In this document: positions 1-11,139 of the stretch, one piece after another
Position numbering within the stretch: position 1 is the stretch's first letter
Layout of the letters: every line of letters begins with the position of its first letter
NCBI RefSeq assembly: GCF_034702125.1
Contig: NW_026945764.1
Location: 562,305-626,304, forward strand
Direction of reading: 5' to 3'
Length of the DNA stretch: 64,000 bases
DNA from: Engraulis encrasicolus
Lineage: Eukaryota; Chordata; Actinopteri; Clupeiformes; Engraulidae
Made by a program: the position numbers and the translations under genes
Notes under the pieces: generated by a model
Databases searched by the model: none
Told to the model about the DNA's origin: nothing
The model's input: the letters and a program-made list of their open reading frames with translations, nothing else

Positions 1-33
1 TCACAGATGTTCTCTGCTTCATCAGACAACAAC
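1..33 (-). CDS. NLR-C gene, LRR exon cut by window edge
   Basis: The reverse strand reads LLSDEAENIC, matching the start of the LRR exon at 1747-1577 (LLSDGAEKVC). It continues the minus-strand NLR gene, whose 3' end lies left of the window. The base pair expected to be the acceptor AG is AA here (positions 35-34); the only AG is one base later and would shift the frame. So the exon may be inactive, or this may be an allele or sequencing difference. Confidence 0.6.
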
Positions 34-540
34 TTACACAAGGAGATAAAACAATACATTATTTAGGTTGGAGCTAAATTATGAGTTGCAGTGCTAGTAA
101 ACTATTTTGTGACTCAGGACTGTGTACTTTACAGGCTCTACTGAGGAACCTAATGTTTAAGTTCATGTGCCGTTTGGATAAGTCTGAAAACTGCAGTATA
201 ATGATGCTCACAAGTGCCAGACATAGCCCTGTCCGATACCAATCATGTATGTGGAAACATTGGTATGGCTGCTTTTTAAGACTGTCATGACATAGTTTGT
301 ATATTCTTTGGCATCATTGGTGGTTTTTTAAAAATTATTATTTCTTCTTTTTCCTGCACATTCTATTTCTATGTATATGTTGTGTGTCTGCCTATTGGGC
401 CCTGAGCCTGTAATAAAGTTTATATAATTGAAATAAAGAATTGATCTTCTTTCGTGTGGCAAACAACTTAATTCTGTCTGTAGTCACAATTCTAACAATA
501 GAGCAGAAGAAATTCCAATAGTCAGACATTTATACATACA

Positions 541-707
541 AAGATGTTGCAGAGACGTTGTTGCCACGGCAATAAAAATTAATTGTGTACAGGCGGGGAA
601 AACCCAGAGGTTCTCTTTTTTAAGATGTTGCAAAGACATTGGCATGACAATAAACATAAATTGTGTGCAGAGGGGGGAAAAGGGGGCCCAGTGGTTGCCA
701 TTTTTTT
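541..707. repeat. Tandem duplication, two copies of about 81 bp
   Basis: Two diverged copies begin with AAGATGTTGCA at 541 and 622 and share ACGGCAATAAA/ATGACAATAAA and GTGTRCAG blocks. They lie in an NLR intron with no coding signal. The rest of the intron (34-906) shows nothing recognisable. Confidence 0.6.
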
Positions 708-906
708 GGCCACCACAAATGCCAATTTGACCTCATCATAAGCCAGTCAAGCCATAGTTTGATTTATTGCATCTCTCTGTAAAATGCCCAAGACATAGGT
801 CTAGACCTTTCCCTAACTCCATAATGTTGTGTTTTGTTTCCGTACGCTTTACACTGGAAAACATGTTCATATCACACTGAATTTTAACTCAACTACACTC
901 TCTCAC

Positions 907-1071
907 CTGATTTTGCATTTCAGATTGGTCAGTGCTGAAGTGAGGAGCTCCACTCCATAGTTTCCAGGGTCGTTTCCTCTCAGGTCCAGCTCCTCCAGGT
1001 GTGAAGGGTTTGATTTGAGAGCTGAGGTCAGAGCAGCATATCCTTCTCCTGTTACTCCACAGTGTGACAAG
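907..1071 (-). CDS. NLR-C gene, LRR exon 4
   Basis: This 165-bp exon encodes one LRR pair: LSHCGVTGEGYAALTSAL, then LEELDLRGNDPG. The acceptor is CTCCTCCAG before 1071 and the donor is CAG|GTGAGA after 907. It starts and ends in phase 2 like the other LRR exons. It is nearly a copy of the exon at 2196-2360, differing at a few residues (NYGVELL against DSGVELL), which points to recent exon duplication within the gene. LRRs of this class form the sensor half of the receptor. Confidence 0.85.
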
Positions 1072-1576
1072 CTGGAGGAGAAGAGTTTTTTGCTGTTAAA
1101 TATTATCACAAGAGGTTATTGCTGCTTAATATCACTCTTACTTGATATATTTGCCATGTCTCAGACAGTGCACATATTTATTTGTCTGTGTGAGTGTGTG
1201 ACTGTGAGAGCTCTCTCTCTCTCTCTCTTTCTCGCGCACGCAGGCACGCACGAGTCCCTCCTGCTCTTACTTGTCATGCCTGCAAAACTTTCAAATGATT
1301 TCACCTCCTCCCCAGATTCCATTTCACTGGTGGCTATGCTTTAGAAGCCATTATAAAGTGTAAGTTGAAATCATTCCGCTTAAATCCCTGCTCTTTTATT
1401 AGCCAAGGACCAAGACCAGCTACCATACCAAATATGTGCTTACTGTATGCTGAGCACTCGTACACTAACTATGGAATATTATATAAAGACACATAATTAT
1501 AAATGATATCTGTTCTAAATTAACACTGCTTTTAATCACATCATGAATGAACAGAGAAACACATTGAACCACCAAC
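1072..1576. other. NLR intron, no gene
   Basis: This is the intron between two LRR exons. It holds a short CT-rich run near 1210-1230 and no other recognisable structure. Confidence 0.6.
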
Positions 1577-1747
1577 TTCAGTGTCTTGACTCTGCAGTGT
1601 GAATCCTCCAGTAGAGCACAGAGCTGCTTCACTCCTGAGTCTCCTGGTATCTTCCCTCTCAGGTCCAGCTCTGTCAGGAGTAAGGGGTTTCCACCCAGAA
1701 CTGAAGTCAGATTCTCACAGACTTTCTCTGCTCCATCAGACAACAAC
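1577..1747 (-). CDS. NLR-C gene, LRR exon 3
   Basis: This 171-bp exon begins LLSDGAEKVCENL and contains LTELDLRGKIPGDSGVKQL. The acceptor CTGTAG precedes 1747. By alignment with sister exons the donor is AA|GTTGGT after 1577, keeping phase 2. The usual N-x-L/D asparagine ladder position reads LRGKIPG, a departure from the LRR consensus. Confidence 0.8.
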
Positions 1748-2057
1748 CTACAGAAATGAGGGAGCCACATTTAAATAGAAAGCAAGTATCACAAGTACCA
1801 TAGTTTGTGTGACAAATAACTTTACGCTCATGGTTAACAGTTATAATCCCCACCCCACCCCCAAGTTTTAGTTTCAGGATTTAAAATTGCTGATATTATT
1901 GCCTAACATCCCAGATGTGTACAATACAAATGTGACCAAATAAAATGTAATGTAAAATGTGAGGGTTATGTAAAATATATGTGTTAAGTTTACCTACTGT
2001 ATCATCAATTGTAGAGCTCAGGCTCACCCCAACCATGTTTTGTTTCCCTGTGCACTC

Positions 2058-2193
<136 letters not shown>

Positions 2194-2195
2194 AC

Positions 2196-2360
2196 CTGAG
2201 TTTGCATTTCTGATTGGTCAGTGCTGAAGTGAGGAGCTCCACTCCAGAGTCTCCAGGGTCGTTTCCTCTCAGGTCCAGCTCCTCCAGGTGTGAAGGGTTT
2301 GATTTGAGAGCTGCAGCCAGAGCAGCATATCCTTCTCCTGTTACACTACAGCCTGACAAC
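2196..2360 (-). CDS. NLR-C gene, LRR exon 2
   Basis: A 165-bp exon reading LSGCSVTGEGYAALAAAL, then LEELDLRGNDPGDSGVELL. The acceptor CTCCCACCAG precedes 2360 and the donor CTCAG|GTGAC follows 2196. The frame is intact but contains no ATG. It is very similar to the exon at 907-1071. The donor runs straight into the (CA)n tract described above. Confidence 0.85.
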
Positions 2361-2499
2361 CTGGTGGGAGAAGAGCTTATTGCTGTTAAATATTATTTTC
2401 ACTTGATACATTTGCCCTGTCTCAGTGCACACATTTCAAGTTGAATGTAAAAGCTCGCACATCCAAGCGTCTGACCTGGGAGCAGGACCAATAAATAGC

Positions 2500-2690
2500 C
2501 GAATAAAAAAGAGAGAAAAGTCCGCTACAACCAGGATTTCATGATCCCAATTGTTTTTGTTTTCTGTGACGTTTCGGGTAGACATCACGTCTGAAGAAGG
2601 GTTCTACCCGAAACATCATGTAAAAAATAAAAAATAATAATTGGGAGCATGAAATCCTGGTTTCAGGGGACTTTTCTCTCTTTCTTTATC
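2500..2690. repeat. Foldback repeat with CTGAAGA...GAAAC core
   Basis: Two arms of about 85-90 bp are inverted around 2590: GAGAAAAGTCC, CCAGGATTTCATG and CCCAATT on the left recur inverted on the right. At the centre is CTGAAGA, a small GGGTTCTACCC hairpin and GAAAC. It is a non-coding snapback repeat in an NLR intron. The same core pattern recurs in other repeats of this window (5866-6040, 12534-12712, and the array palindromes). Confidence 0.75.
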
Positions 2691-2770
2691 AGTGCACACA
2701 TTTAGCATTTTGCAAGATGGAGAGAGAAAGCAAGATAAAAAAGACACCATGAACCAAACCAAGACCTAAC

Positions 2771-2944
2771 CTCAGAGTCTCCAGGGCACAGTTAGGGTTC
2801 TTCAGGCCACTGCACAGATTCTTGACTCCAATATCTCTGATGCAGTTGTCACTGATATCCAGTTTTCTGAGCTTTGATGATTCTTTGCAGAGGATGGACG
2901 CTAGTGTTGTGCAGCTCTGTGAGGTGAGCCCACAGCTATCAAGC
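2771..2944 (-). CDS. NLR-C gene, LRR exon 1
   Basis: The first LRR exon after the NACHT exon, 174 bp. It reads LDSCGLTSQSCTTLASIL, then LRKLDISDNCIRDIGVKNL. The acceptor CCCCTTCAG precedes 2944 and the donor CTGAG|GTTAGG follows 2771. Its first base completes the leucine codon begun by the NACHT exon. Confidence 0.88.
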
Positions 2945-3182
2945 CTGAAGGGGAAAAGACCACCAGTAACTAGATGACATAATAAAAGCATTATGATGGC
3001 GTATGTACTGCATGCTAATGTTGTGCCAAATGTACTTCACAAAACAGAAACAATAATTTGTTCAACCAGTCATTAGATGTTGTTTAGTTTAATCTAGTTT
3101 ATTTGACAGGTGCCATGTGCAAGGCAGTTCTAGTACCAGAGTTATCAATTTAGTACATCTGATAGATTTATGTTTTACTTAC

Positions 3183-4983
3183 AGGGTTGTGTGGGATTCC
3201 TCCACTACTGGCTTTAGCCTCAGGAGAGCTTCATCAGACCTGATGAACTTCTTCAGGTCAAACACATCCAGATTCTGGTCTGATGACACGAGTACAAACA
3301 CTAGAGCTGACCACTGGCCAGGTGAGAGCTTGGCCTTTGAAAGTTTTCCTGCACTAAGGTAGCTCTGGATCTGCTCCACTAAGGAGTGGTCATTGAGTTC
3401 ATTCAAACAGTGGAAGAGGTTGATCATCCTTTCTGGGGACGGGGCCTCCCTGATCTTGTTCTTAATGTACCTGATTGTTTTATCATTGCCAGCCCGGACA
3501 AAAACTGTCCTGATTTTGTCCATTACACCCACTTGTCTTCTACTCACCAGACCACGCAGGAGAGTTTGATTGGACTCCAGAGAGAGTCCAAGAAGGAAGC
3601 GAAGGAAGAGGTCAAAGCGTCCATCGTCATAGATCAAAGCTTTGTCCACAGCACTCTTCTGCAAGATGGTCATGGACTCTGTTTTTTGATGGGCATGATG
3701 TGGGGATATTATGTCATTACCTTCATTCGCCATCATCACAAATGCATACAGAGCAGCAAGATACTCCTGGATACTGAGGTGTACAAAGCAAAATACTGTC
3801 CCTACAAAGATGCCGGATTCCTCTCTGAAGATCTGGGTGCACATCCCAGAGCATACTGTTGCCTCTTTGACATCAATGTCACATTCTCTGAGGTCTTCTT
3901 CATAAAATATCAGGTTGCCCTTCTCTAACTGTTCATAGGCCAGCTTTCCAAGACGCAGGATTAGCTCATGGTTCCATTGTGGCTCAGGGTCTTGCAGATT
4001 GTCAAATTTGGCGCTTCTCTGTCTGGTTTGAAACATGAGGAAAAATGTGTACATCTCTGTCAAAGTCTTTGGTACTTGTATGTGTCCTGTGGAATAAATC
4101 ATCTGAAGAACCATAGCAGCAATCCAGCAGAAAACGGGTATGTGGCACATGATGTGGAGGCTCCTGGATGATTTAATGTGTGAAATGATTTTTCTTGCAC
4201 AACTTTCATCACTGATCCTCTTCCTGAAATACTCTTCCTTTTGGGAGTCATTGAACCCTTGCACTTCTGTCACCAGGTCAACACACTCAGGAGGGATTCT
4301 TCCGGCTGCTGCTGGTCGAGAGGTTATCCACAGTAGAGCAGAGGGGAACAGATTACCCTTGATGAGATTTGTCAAGATGACATCCAATGATTTGACAGCT
4401 CTCATGTCAGTCAAACTCTCATTTCCCTGAAATTCAAGTTGAAGTCGACACTCATCCAGACCATCAAGGACAAACAGCACTTGATACTTTTTCTGGCAGA
4501 CAAGTGTGAATTCCTTTAGCTCTGGAAAGAAGTGGTGAAGAAGATCCATTAAAGAGTACTTGTTTTCTCTCATGATGTTGAGCTCCCGAAAGCACAGTGG
4601 AAAGATGAACTTGATCTCTTGGTTGTCATTTCCCTCAGCCCAGTCCAGGACATACTTTTGCACAGATATAGTTTTGCCGATGCCAGCCACCCCCTTTGTG
4701 AGAACTCTTCTGATTGGTTTGTTCTGAATTGATGAAGGCTTGAAGATGTCAGCACATTTGATTGGTCTGTCCTGTCCAGCTGGTTTCTTGGATCTGTACT
4801 CAATCTGCCTGACCTCATGCTCCTCATTGACTTTCTCACTTTCTCCCTCAGTGATGTAGAGATCTGTGTAGATTTTTTCCAGCAGAACAGAACTTCCCTG
4901 TTTGGCTATCCCTTCGAACACACTCTGGTACTTGTTCTTGAGATTTCTTTTTAAATCCTTCTGACAACCTACATTCATCTCAT
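3183..4983 (-). CDS. NLR-C gene, FISNA-NACHT exon
   Basis: The core exon of the receptor, about 600 residues with no stop. It starts EMNVGCQKDLKRNLKNKY (FISNA, a fish-specific NACHT-associated segment) and contains LYITEGE and HEVRQIE. The Walker A motif GVAGIGKT lies at about 4671-4694 and Walker B FVLDGLDECR at about 4450-4480. Downstream are LWITSRPAAAGRIPPEC and the winged-helix/HD2 region (SLHIMCHIPVFCWI, FCFVHLSIQEYLAAL). It ends LLRLKPVVEESHTTL at donor CCCT|GTAAGT. NACHT domains bind ATP and oligomerise. All landmark residues I looked for are present, so this exon appears functional. Upstream acceptor: CACAATAG. Confidence 0.95.
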
Positions 4984-5057
4984 CTATTGTGAAAACAAAC
5001 AAAAACACAGAAAGAATAAAGTATTTAAAACTAGGAAAAAAATAATACACGAGGACA

Positions 5058-5109
<52 letters not shown>
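5058..5109. repeat. (TAAA)n microsatellite in a short NLR intron
   Basis: About 13 tetranucleotide units lie in the 139-bp intron between the helical exon and the NACHT exon, making up more than a third of that intron. Confidence 0.95.
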
Positions 5110-5122
5110 CAATTAATTTGAC

Positions 5123-5360
5123 CTCTCTGTAATGCAATTGCGGAAAAGACCAAATCATTCTTACTGTCAATCAGTTCATCAGCAAGGTCCTGGTGCTCCA
5201 TCTTACGGAGAAAGTGCAGTGCCATCTGGAGAACTCCTTCTCTGGCATCACTCTCATCCTCTGCTTTATTCTCAATGTTTTCCCCGTAGTTTGGACTAAG
5301 AATCTGCTTCAATCTCTGCAGCTCAGTCTTTAAAAAGATGATGATCTTCTCCTCGAGCAC
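5123..5360 (-). CDS. NLR-C gene, helical exon before FISNA
   Basis: A 238-bp exon starting VLEEKIIIFLKTELQRLK and continuing ILSPNYGE, MALHFLRKMEHQDLADEL. This block precedes FISNA in fish NLR-C proteins. The acceptor CACTTTAG precedes 5360; the donor is CAGAGAG|GTCAAA. Its last base joins AT of the NACHT exon to give an aspartate codon. Confidence 0.9.
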
Positions 5361-5865
5361 CTAAAGTGCATATGACATTTCAGATGCATTTACTGTTATG
5401 ATCATCTTATTGGTCTCTCATCGAACAGTCTTGCTGCATTTCAGATCAGTAAAGTCAAAGCCGTTCTGCCTTCAAGTCGAGCATCACCTGTTGACCTGGT
5501 TGACCTGATTGTGTGATCTGTTTCAGTTAGCTGACAAACTTCCTGTTCCCAACTGTCTCTTTACTCTTCCCATTTGCCCTGATGCCCTGCCTGCTGATTG
5601 TTTGAGTTTGACCCCCGGGAATGGCAATCATCACACTGCACAGTAACTACAGAAAAAGTAACAAGTTAATAAATGCCTAATACACATGATAGCAATTCTT
5701 AACTTATGGAGAGGTTTTCCCAGACTGCACAGCGTGCTCATATTTTCTGATATTTCAAATTAACACATCCATTCCTGTAATAGTCAGTGTATATTTTCGG
5801 TATATTGGTCCATACGAACCACTGTTGACAACATGTATTAGGTTCATTATCTCTAACTGTTTAAC
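5361..5865. other. NLR intron, no recognised feature
   Basis: I see no coding exon, tRNA or clear repeat here apart from the start of the inverted repeat that follows. Confidence 0.5.
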
Positions 5866-6040
5866 TTAACTCTTTAGATTTTCTTTTGGCTTTTGACATG
5901 TACAAGTTTTTTTCTTTTACCTGACATGTTTCGACGGTGTTACTTCCGTCTTCATCAGAGGGTCACTGTGATGTTGATGAGTTACGTGCTTTAAAATCAG
6001 CTGATGTTGTTGTGGAGGTGTGACCTCCCTGCCAATAATG
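5866..6040 (-). mobile_element. Terminal repeat of a Penelope-like element, inverted copy
   Basis: This is the reverse complement of 12534-12712 with few differences over about 170 bp: TTAGATTTTC, ACCTGACATGTTTCGACGG, CTTCATCAGAGGGTCACT, CAGCTGATGTTGTTGTGG. Read on the minus strand it contains CTGATGA, a GACGG...CCGTC hairpin and GAAAC. The other copy is joined to a Penelope-like C-terminal coding remnant, hence the assignment (inference). Confidence 0.6.
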
Positions 6041-6071
6041 GCCAGATTACACACACCCGGCGCGGACAAGA

Positions 6072-7467
6072 GTGGCAGCATGTTTCAGTAGCTCCTGTGT
6101 TGTTTTGTCTGTATTTATCTTTTTCATCTCGATCTTTTTTTTAAACTTCTTGTTTCAAGAAGGGATTTTTATCTCTATCCCATGGATATGGATAACTTTT
6201 TGCAACATTCTGGCAACAGTAAACTTGTTTACACAAGGAATCAGCTGGTTGCATTGCGCAAGTTTGCCAGCGGTGCAGTGAACGGCGACATCCCCCAGGA
6301 ACTTTTCTGCTTTCGTGGATGCAGAGCTGGAGTCGCAGTCAAAGTCAGGCGAAAGGAGAAGAAATGGAGATACAAGCCCTCTGTCCCTGCAATCGTGATA
6401 GGAAATGTGAACTCTCTGAACAACAAAACCGACGAGCTGACTGCCCTGGTAAGAAATCAAAAGCTGAGAGAATCGAGTCTGATCTGCCTCACTGAAACAT
6501 GGCTAACTAGTCTCACTCCTACTGCTAATGTTGACTTACCGGGCTTCAGCATAGCCAGACTGGACAGAGACAATGTACTCTCAGGGAAAAAGAAAGGAGG
6601 TGGACTGATAATGTACATTAACAACAAGTGGTGCCATCCTGGACATGTTACTGTGAAGGAAACAGTTTGCTGTAAAGATGTGGAGCTACTGGCAGTCAGC
6701 CTACGTCCCTACTACACCCCAAGAGAATTTTCTCATGCCATAATCATCTGTGTCTACATCCCGCCACGAGCTGTACCAGACATTGCCTGTGACATCATTC
6801 ACTCAACTGTTGCAAAGCTACAAACGCAACACACAGAGGCTTTTTTTTGCCATAACTGGAGATTTTAACCATGTAACCCTCGATTCCACCCTCACTAACT
6901 TCCACCAGTTCGTTGACTGTGCAACAAGAAAGAACAGAACAATCGACCTCCTGTATGCAAACGTGAAGGATGCCTACAGCGCCATCCCCCCTTCCCCCAC
7001 TGTGCTCCTCTGACCACAACCTGATCCATCTTCAGCCTTTGTATGTCCCCAAAGTACAGAGACTACCAACTACCACACGCACCTTCAGGGAATGGACACC
7101 AGTAGCAGAGGAGACGCTGAGGGACTGCTTTGAAATCACAGACTGGCACTTACTACAGGGCAGTGATGACCTGGAGGAGGCCACAACATGTACTACAGAC
7201 TACATCAACTTCTGCATGGACATTGTTGCACCAACCAAGATTGTCCGCTGTTACCCCAATAACAAGCCCTGGGTAACCAGTGAGGTCAAACAACTCCTCA
7301 ATAGGAAAAATAAACTTTTCAAGGAGGGCAACTGGACAGATCTGAGGAATGTACAGCGAGAGCTCAAAAGCACCCTGAAGGAGGCCAAGGTGGCATATGG
7401 CAGGAAAGTGGAAAGGAAACTCAGAGACAATTCCAGGGAGGCTTGGCAGGGGCTTAGAAACATTACC
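6072..7467 (+). pseudogene. APE-type LINE, 5' part: endonuclease region, frameshifted
   Basis: A non-LTR retrotransposon endonuclease. Recognisable pieces are SLICLTETWL and GGLIMYINNKW (from 6182), ITGDFNHVTLD (about 6855-6890), and the linker PWVTSEVKQLLNRKN to EAWQGLRNIT (to 7467). The frame changes at an eight-T run (6841-6848) and again in a C-rich run near 6985-6995, so it cannot be translated as one protein. The clade is uncertain (Rex1/CR1-like by the linker). The reverse transcriptase core is absent. The ORF continues at 8144 beyond a transposon. Confidence 0.8.
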
Positions 7468-8135
7468 GAGTAGCATCCAACTGCAGTTTGCAGAAGTGGG
7501 CAGGTCTGGATGTCTGAGTACCCGCCCCTCCCATTTTGCATCTCGCCCCTCCTATTTTTCCTATTATGGTAGTCTGTACAGTCCCACACCATCTACTTGG
7601 AATCCTGAGTTGACGCACGCTGAGGGCACATGCTTCTAGAGCGAGACCGATTCTTGCTGCGCTCCTGACCGGTGTGAATGCTGTGCCTGTGCCTGTGCCT
7701 GTGTGTGTGTGTGTGTGTGTGGTTAGGTCCTGTACGTTGTAACGTGTGCGTGGAGATCACCTGTGCCCTCGATAGGAGGGCACGCACGCCTGTGGGCATC
7801 GTCTACTTCCCGTTCCTTTTTGGTATTTTTCTTGAAGTGGCCCGAATACGAGAGCAATGTGCGTTATACTGACGCACACACATTCACACACACACACACA
7901 CACACACCGGTCAGGAGCGCAGCAAGAATCGGTCTCGCTCTAGAAGCATGCGCACGTCTTTCCTCTAAGTGCAATGACATCCAGAGCTATTTTTCTTCCC
8001 GTGTAGAAGCTTAGCGCTGGATGACAAGGGGACTCGAAGTGCTCAGGGGGGAGGAGGGAGATGTGCTCAGGGGGAAGGAGGGAGATGTCATCCAGACCTG
8101 CCCCCCGCCCTGCACACTGCAGTTGAACATACTTG
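7468..8135. mobile_element. hAT-like non-autonomous element 1, inside the LINE
   Basis: It is bounded by the 8-bp duplication ACATTACC (7460-7467 and 8136-8143). Ends are GAGTAGCATCCAACTGCAG and, inverted, CAAGTATGTTCAACTGCAG. Removing it rejoins the LINE reading (RNIT to GCGKKRS). The interior has a TG run (about 7690-7722), a CA run (about 7877-7910), and an inverted pair (7625-7675 with 7905-7950). No transposase gene is seen. An 8-bp duplication is typical of hAT; family placement is inference. Confidence 0.75.
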
Positions 8136-8143
8136 ACATTACC

Positions 8144-8325
8144 GGCTGTGGGAAGAAGAGAAGCATGGTTGATGGCGACCCATCAATGGCCAATGACCTA
8201 AACCAGTTCTACAACCGGTTTGGCAACTTGGGCACAGGGGGAGGCCATTCTCTTGTCACCTCTCACCCCCCCAGCCCACACTTGACAACGACTCTGGCAA
8301 CGACCCTGAAGATCACTTTTCAGCC
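8144..8325 (+). pseudogene. APE-type LINE, middle fragment
   Basis: It continues the LINE frame after the first hAT-like insertion: GCGKKRSMVDGDPSM, then ANDLNQFYNRF, the linker that precedes the reverse transcriptase in such elements. It is cut at 8325 by a second insertion. Confidence 0.7.
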
Positions 8326-9992
8326 CAGGTATGTTCAACTGCAGTGTGCAGGGCGGGGGGCAGGTCTGGATCCCATCTCCCTCCTCCCCCCTGAGCACAT
8401 CTCCCTCCTCCCCCCTGAGCACATCGAGTGCCTCCCCCTTGTCATTCAGCGCTAAGCTTCTACACGGGAAGAAAAATAGCTCTGGAAGTCACTGCACCGT
8501 GCAGAGCAAAGACACAGAGTTTTCACAAATAAAATCGTAGATCCACTCTCTCTACTCAACTAATAATGGTTTGGTGAGTGTAGGAAACACAAGCGGGGAG
8601 CTTTGAGTGAACCGTGTGATGAACAGCACGCGACCCTGTTTAGTATAATTTATTAATCCCGAGGGAAATTAATATAAGGACAGCTACATATAGTATTTGT
8701 CAACGCATGGGTCTAATTTGAATTAATATTAAGTGTCTCTTCTTAGTAGGCTATCTTAGTTTGAAGACCAGATATTTGGTGCCAGTTTCTAAAATTCGAA
8801 AGATGGGTAGGCCTACTACAAGAAAAGTATGGCAGTAAAACGCCTGTGCAGTGGCGAATTATTCCATGTGTGATCCGCTCGAAATTCAACATAGGCCTAC
8901 CATCATTGAAAAGCATGAGCACATTCTTCAAATTCCCAAAGCCTGGATGCTGTCGCCACAATCTCTTTAGGATTGGGGACTGGACTCTGAGCAGGCCATT
9001 GCAGTAGCTTTTGGTATCCTTCGTGCATCTGCCCCGCTTCCAAACTGACACCCTGACACATTTAGCATTAACCTTTTGTTTTTATATTTCAATTATTTTT
9101 ATTGACATTTAAACACATATTATTATGCATCAGCAGGATCACAAAAGCACAGTAACATGGAGTTCATCCAGTAACAATTAACCATTCAAGCTTTTGTTTT
9201 TAACCGTCTAACAGCGCTTAACATTATCATTAAATCAATGGAACCTAAAGCAGTTGCAGAGACCGTTTCATATTGGATCAATCCCATCTCCTTTACTATG
9301 AAAGAGAAAGTAAGGTCAAGGACAAATTATTCTATGTAAATGGAAATAAACACTCATGCAATTGGAACGTGGAAATTGAAAATTAAATATATTTAGTAGG
9401 CTATATTTAATTAGCACTCTAAACGACGAGACATGATAGGCCTACAAGCTGTGTGCATAGAATACAGTGTAGCCAACTACGCATTCACTATTATTGATGA
9501 ATGATTCTATGTCCAGTGTTTAGTAAATGTAGGCTAGGCCTATTTACTTAACACTCCAAACGATGAGACAAAGGGTAACGCATTCGCTATTTATGAATGA
9601 TTCTATGTCCAATATTTAGTTGGTCTAAATATATTTACTTAACACTTCAAAAGACGAGACACGATACAAGCTGTGTGCATAGAATAAGCCTACTGCATTC
9701 GTCAGATAAGACATTTGGGTCCATTTCTCAAATATGATTTACGAATGATTCTATGTCCAGTGTTTAGTAGACGAGACATGATACAAGCTGTGTGCATAGA
9801 ATACAGTGTACTATGCATTCGCCGCAGAAGACATTTGGCGCAAATTCTCAAATAGGGTGACGTCGGGATGGTGTGGGACTGTACAGACTACCATAATAGG
9901 AAAAATAGGAGGGGCGAGATACAAAATGGGAGGGGCGGGATCTCAGACATCCAGACCTGCCCACTTCTGCAAACTGCAGTTGGATGCTACTC
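8326..9992. mobile_element. hAT-like non-autonomous element 2, same family, opposite orientation
   Basis: It is flanked by TTTCAGCC (8318-8325 and 9993-10000). The left end CAGGTATGTTCAACTGCAG matches the right end of element 1, and the right end matches its left end, so the two are inverted relative to each other. The terminal about 130 bp pair with the ends of element 1 (for example AGAAGTGGGCAGGTCTGGATGTC). Inside, 8600-9860 is AT-rich with diverged repeats of AATGATTCTATGTCCA (about 9500, 9595, 9745) and no transposase. Confidence 0.75.
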
Positions 9993-10000
9993 TTTCAGCC

Positions 10001-10100
10001 GGCTCCGATCTCCCCCACTCTGAACCCCCCACTCTCAGCGACACTCCACCCTGTGTCAAATACATGGACACTACATCCACCCATCCCTCAGCTCTGCCTA
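10001..10100 (+). pseudogene. APE-type LINE, short fragment
   Basis: Proline-rich frame (LPHSEPPTLSDTPPC) between the second hAT-like element and the next insertion. Assignment to the LINE rests only on its position between two LINE pieces. Confidence 0.4.
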
Positions 10101-10104
10101 TTAC

Positions 10105-11110
10105 CATGCATGACCCCATGCATTCTAGTCCTATTTAGTGGTACACTGCCAAGGCCTCTAGAGCCATGATGCCGTTGGTTATAATAGCTTATGAATATTA
10201 AAGCTTGGAGTCTGTAGTATACAGATATTATACTGTATTTGGTGTACCTTTTGCACAACACCATATCTTAAATTCTGAGTGACTCAGCCTCTCTGTGATA
10301 ATCTTATACTTGGATACCTATATTGTCCGTCAGTACAATTCATTTTGAAATGTTCTTCTTTGTTATTTTATCTTATTTGGATGTTTACTAAATTATAAAT
10401 AAATACCAACTTATTTGAGACGTGTTGCATTTATCAAATTAGAAATGAGTACATATGTCCCCCAAAACACTTAATTTTGTTTGTCTGTTTTAACACTTAA
10501 TATGTTGTCTTTTCACTATTCTCCATCTAATGAATAGATTGAATGTTTTGAAAATTATAGCATTTTGATTTTATTCACGGTTTACCCAACGTCCCAACTT
10601 CACCGGATTTGGGGTTTGTACATAGGACTAAAACATATAGCCTAGAGCATACTAGGGTCATGTACAATATGAAGTACAGTAGGAATGAGTTATATTACTG
10701 TTACGAGTCAAATTCTTATTAGGGACATCTTGGAGGTTCAAAGATGTAATGTGGCACTTGGGAAAAGCTATCTAAATCCAGACATCACAACACAATGTAA
10801 TCACAAAAGAACCATATCACTGATGCTGGTTGCTAAGGAAGATGCTTTGCCTAGCAACTGTTGCTATGCAAAAGGTACACCAAATACAGTATAATATCTG
10901 TATACTACAGACTCCAAGCTTTAATATGGTATATCATAAGCTATTATAATCAACTGCATCGTGGCTCTAGAGGCCTTGGTAGTGTACCACTACATAGGAC
11001 TAGAATGCATGGGGTCATATACAATATGATGTGAAAAATTATAGTGGGAGTGAGTTATATGACTGTTACCACTCAAATTCTTATTCAGGATATCTTTAAG
11101 ATTAAAAAAG
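10105..11110. mobile_element. Inverted-repeat element with partly duplicated right arm
   Basis: Arms of about 150 bp are inverted: ACTAGAATGCATGGGGTCAT, CAAGGCCTCTAGAGCCA, AGCTTGGAGTCTGTAGTATA and TTTGGTGTACC occur at 10105-10250 and inverted at 10870-11020. The block GAGTTATATNACTGTTAC occurs directly at about 10687 and 11052, so the right side is duplicated. Exact ends are not defined. It is probably a DNA transposon remnant. Confidence 0.6.
10385..10620 (+). mobile_element. Tc1/mariner-type 3' end remnant
   Basis: Ordered blocks GAATGTTTTGAAAATTATAG, TTGATTTTATTCAC and GTCCCAACTTCACCGGATTT resemble the 3' end of a common fish Tc1-like family. The same blocks recur at 55070-55335. No transposase coding remains. 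Confidence 0.5.
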
Positions 11111-11139
11111 GTAATGTGGCGTTGTTGTGTGGGGGGTGC

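Noticed and set aside
3386..3928. 180-residue plus-strand frame opposite the NACHT exon
   Set aside because: Antisense shadow of the NLR coding sequence.
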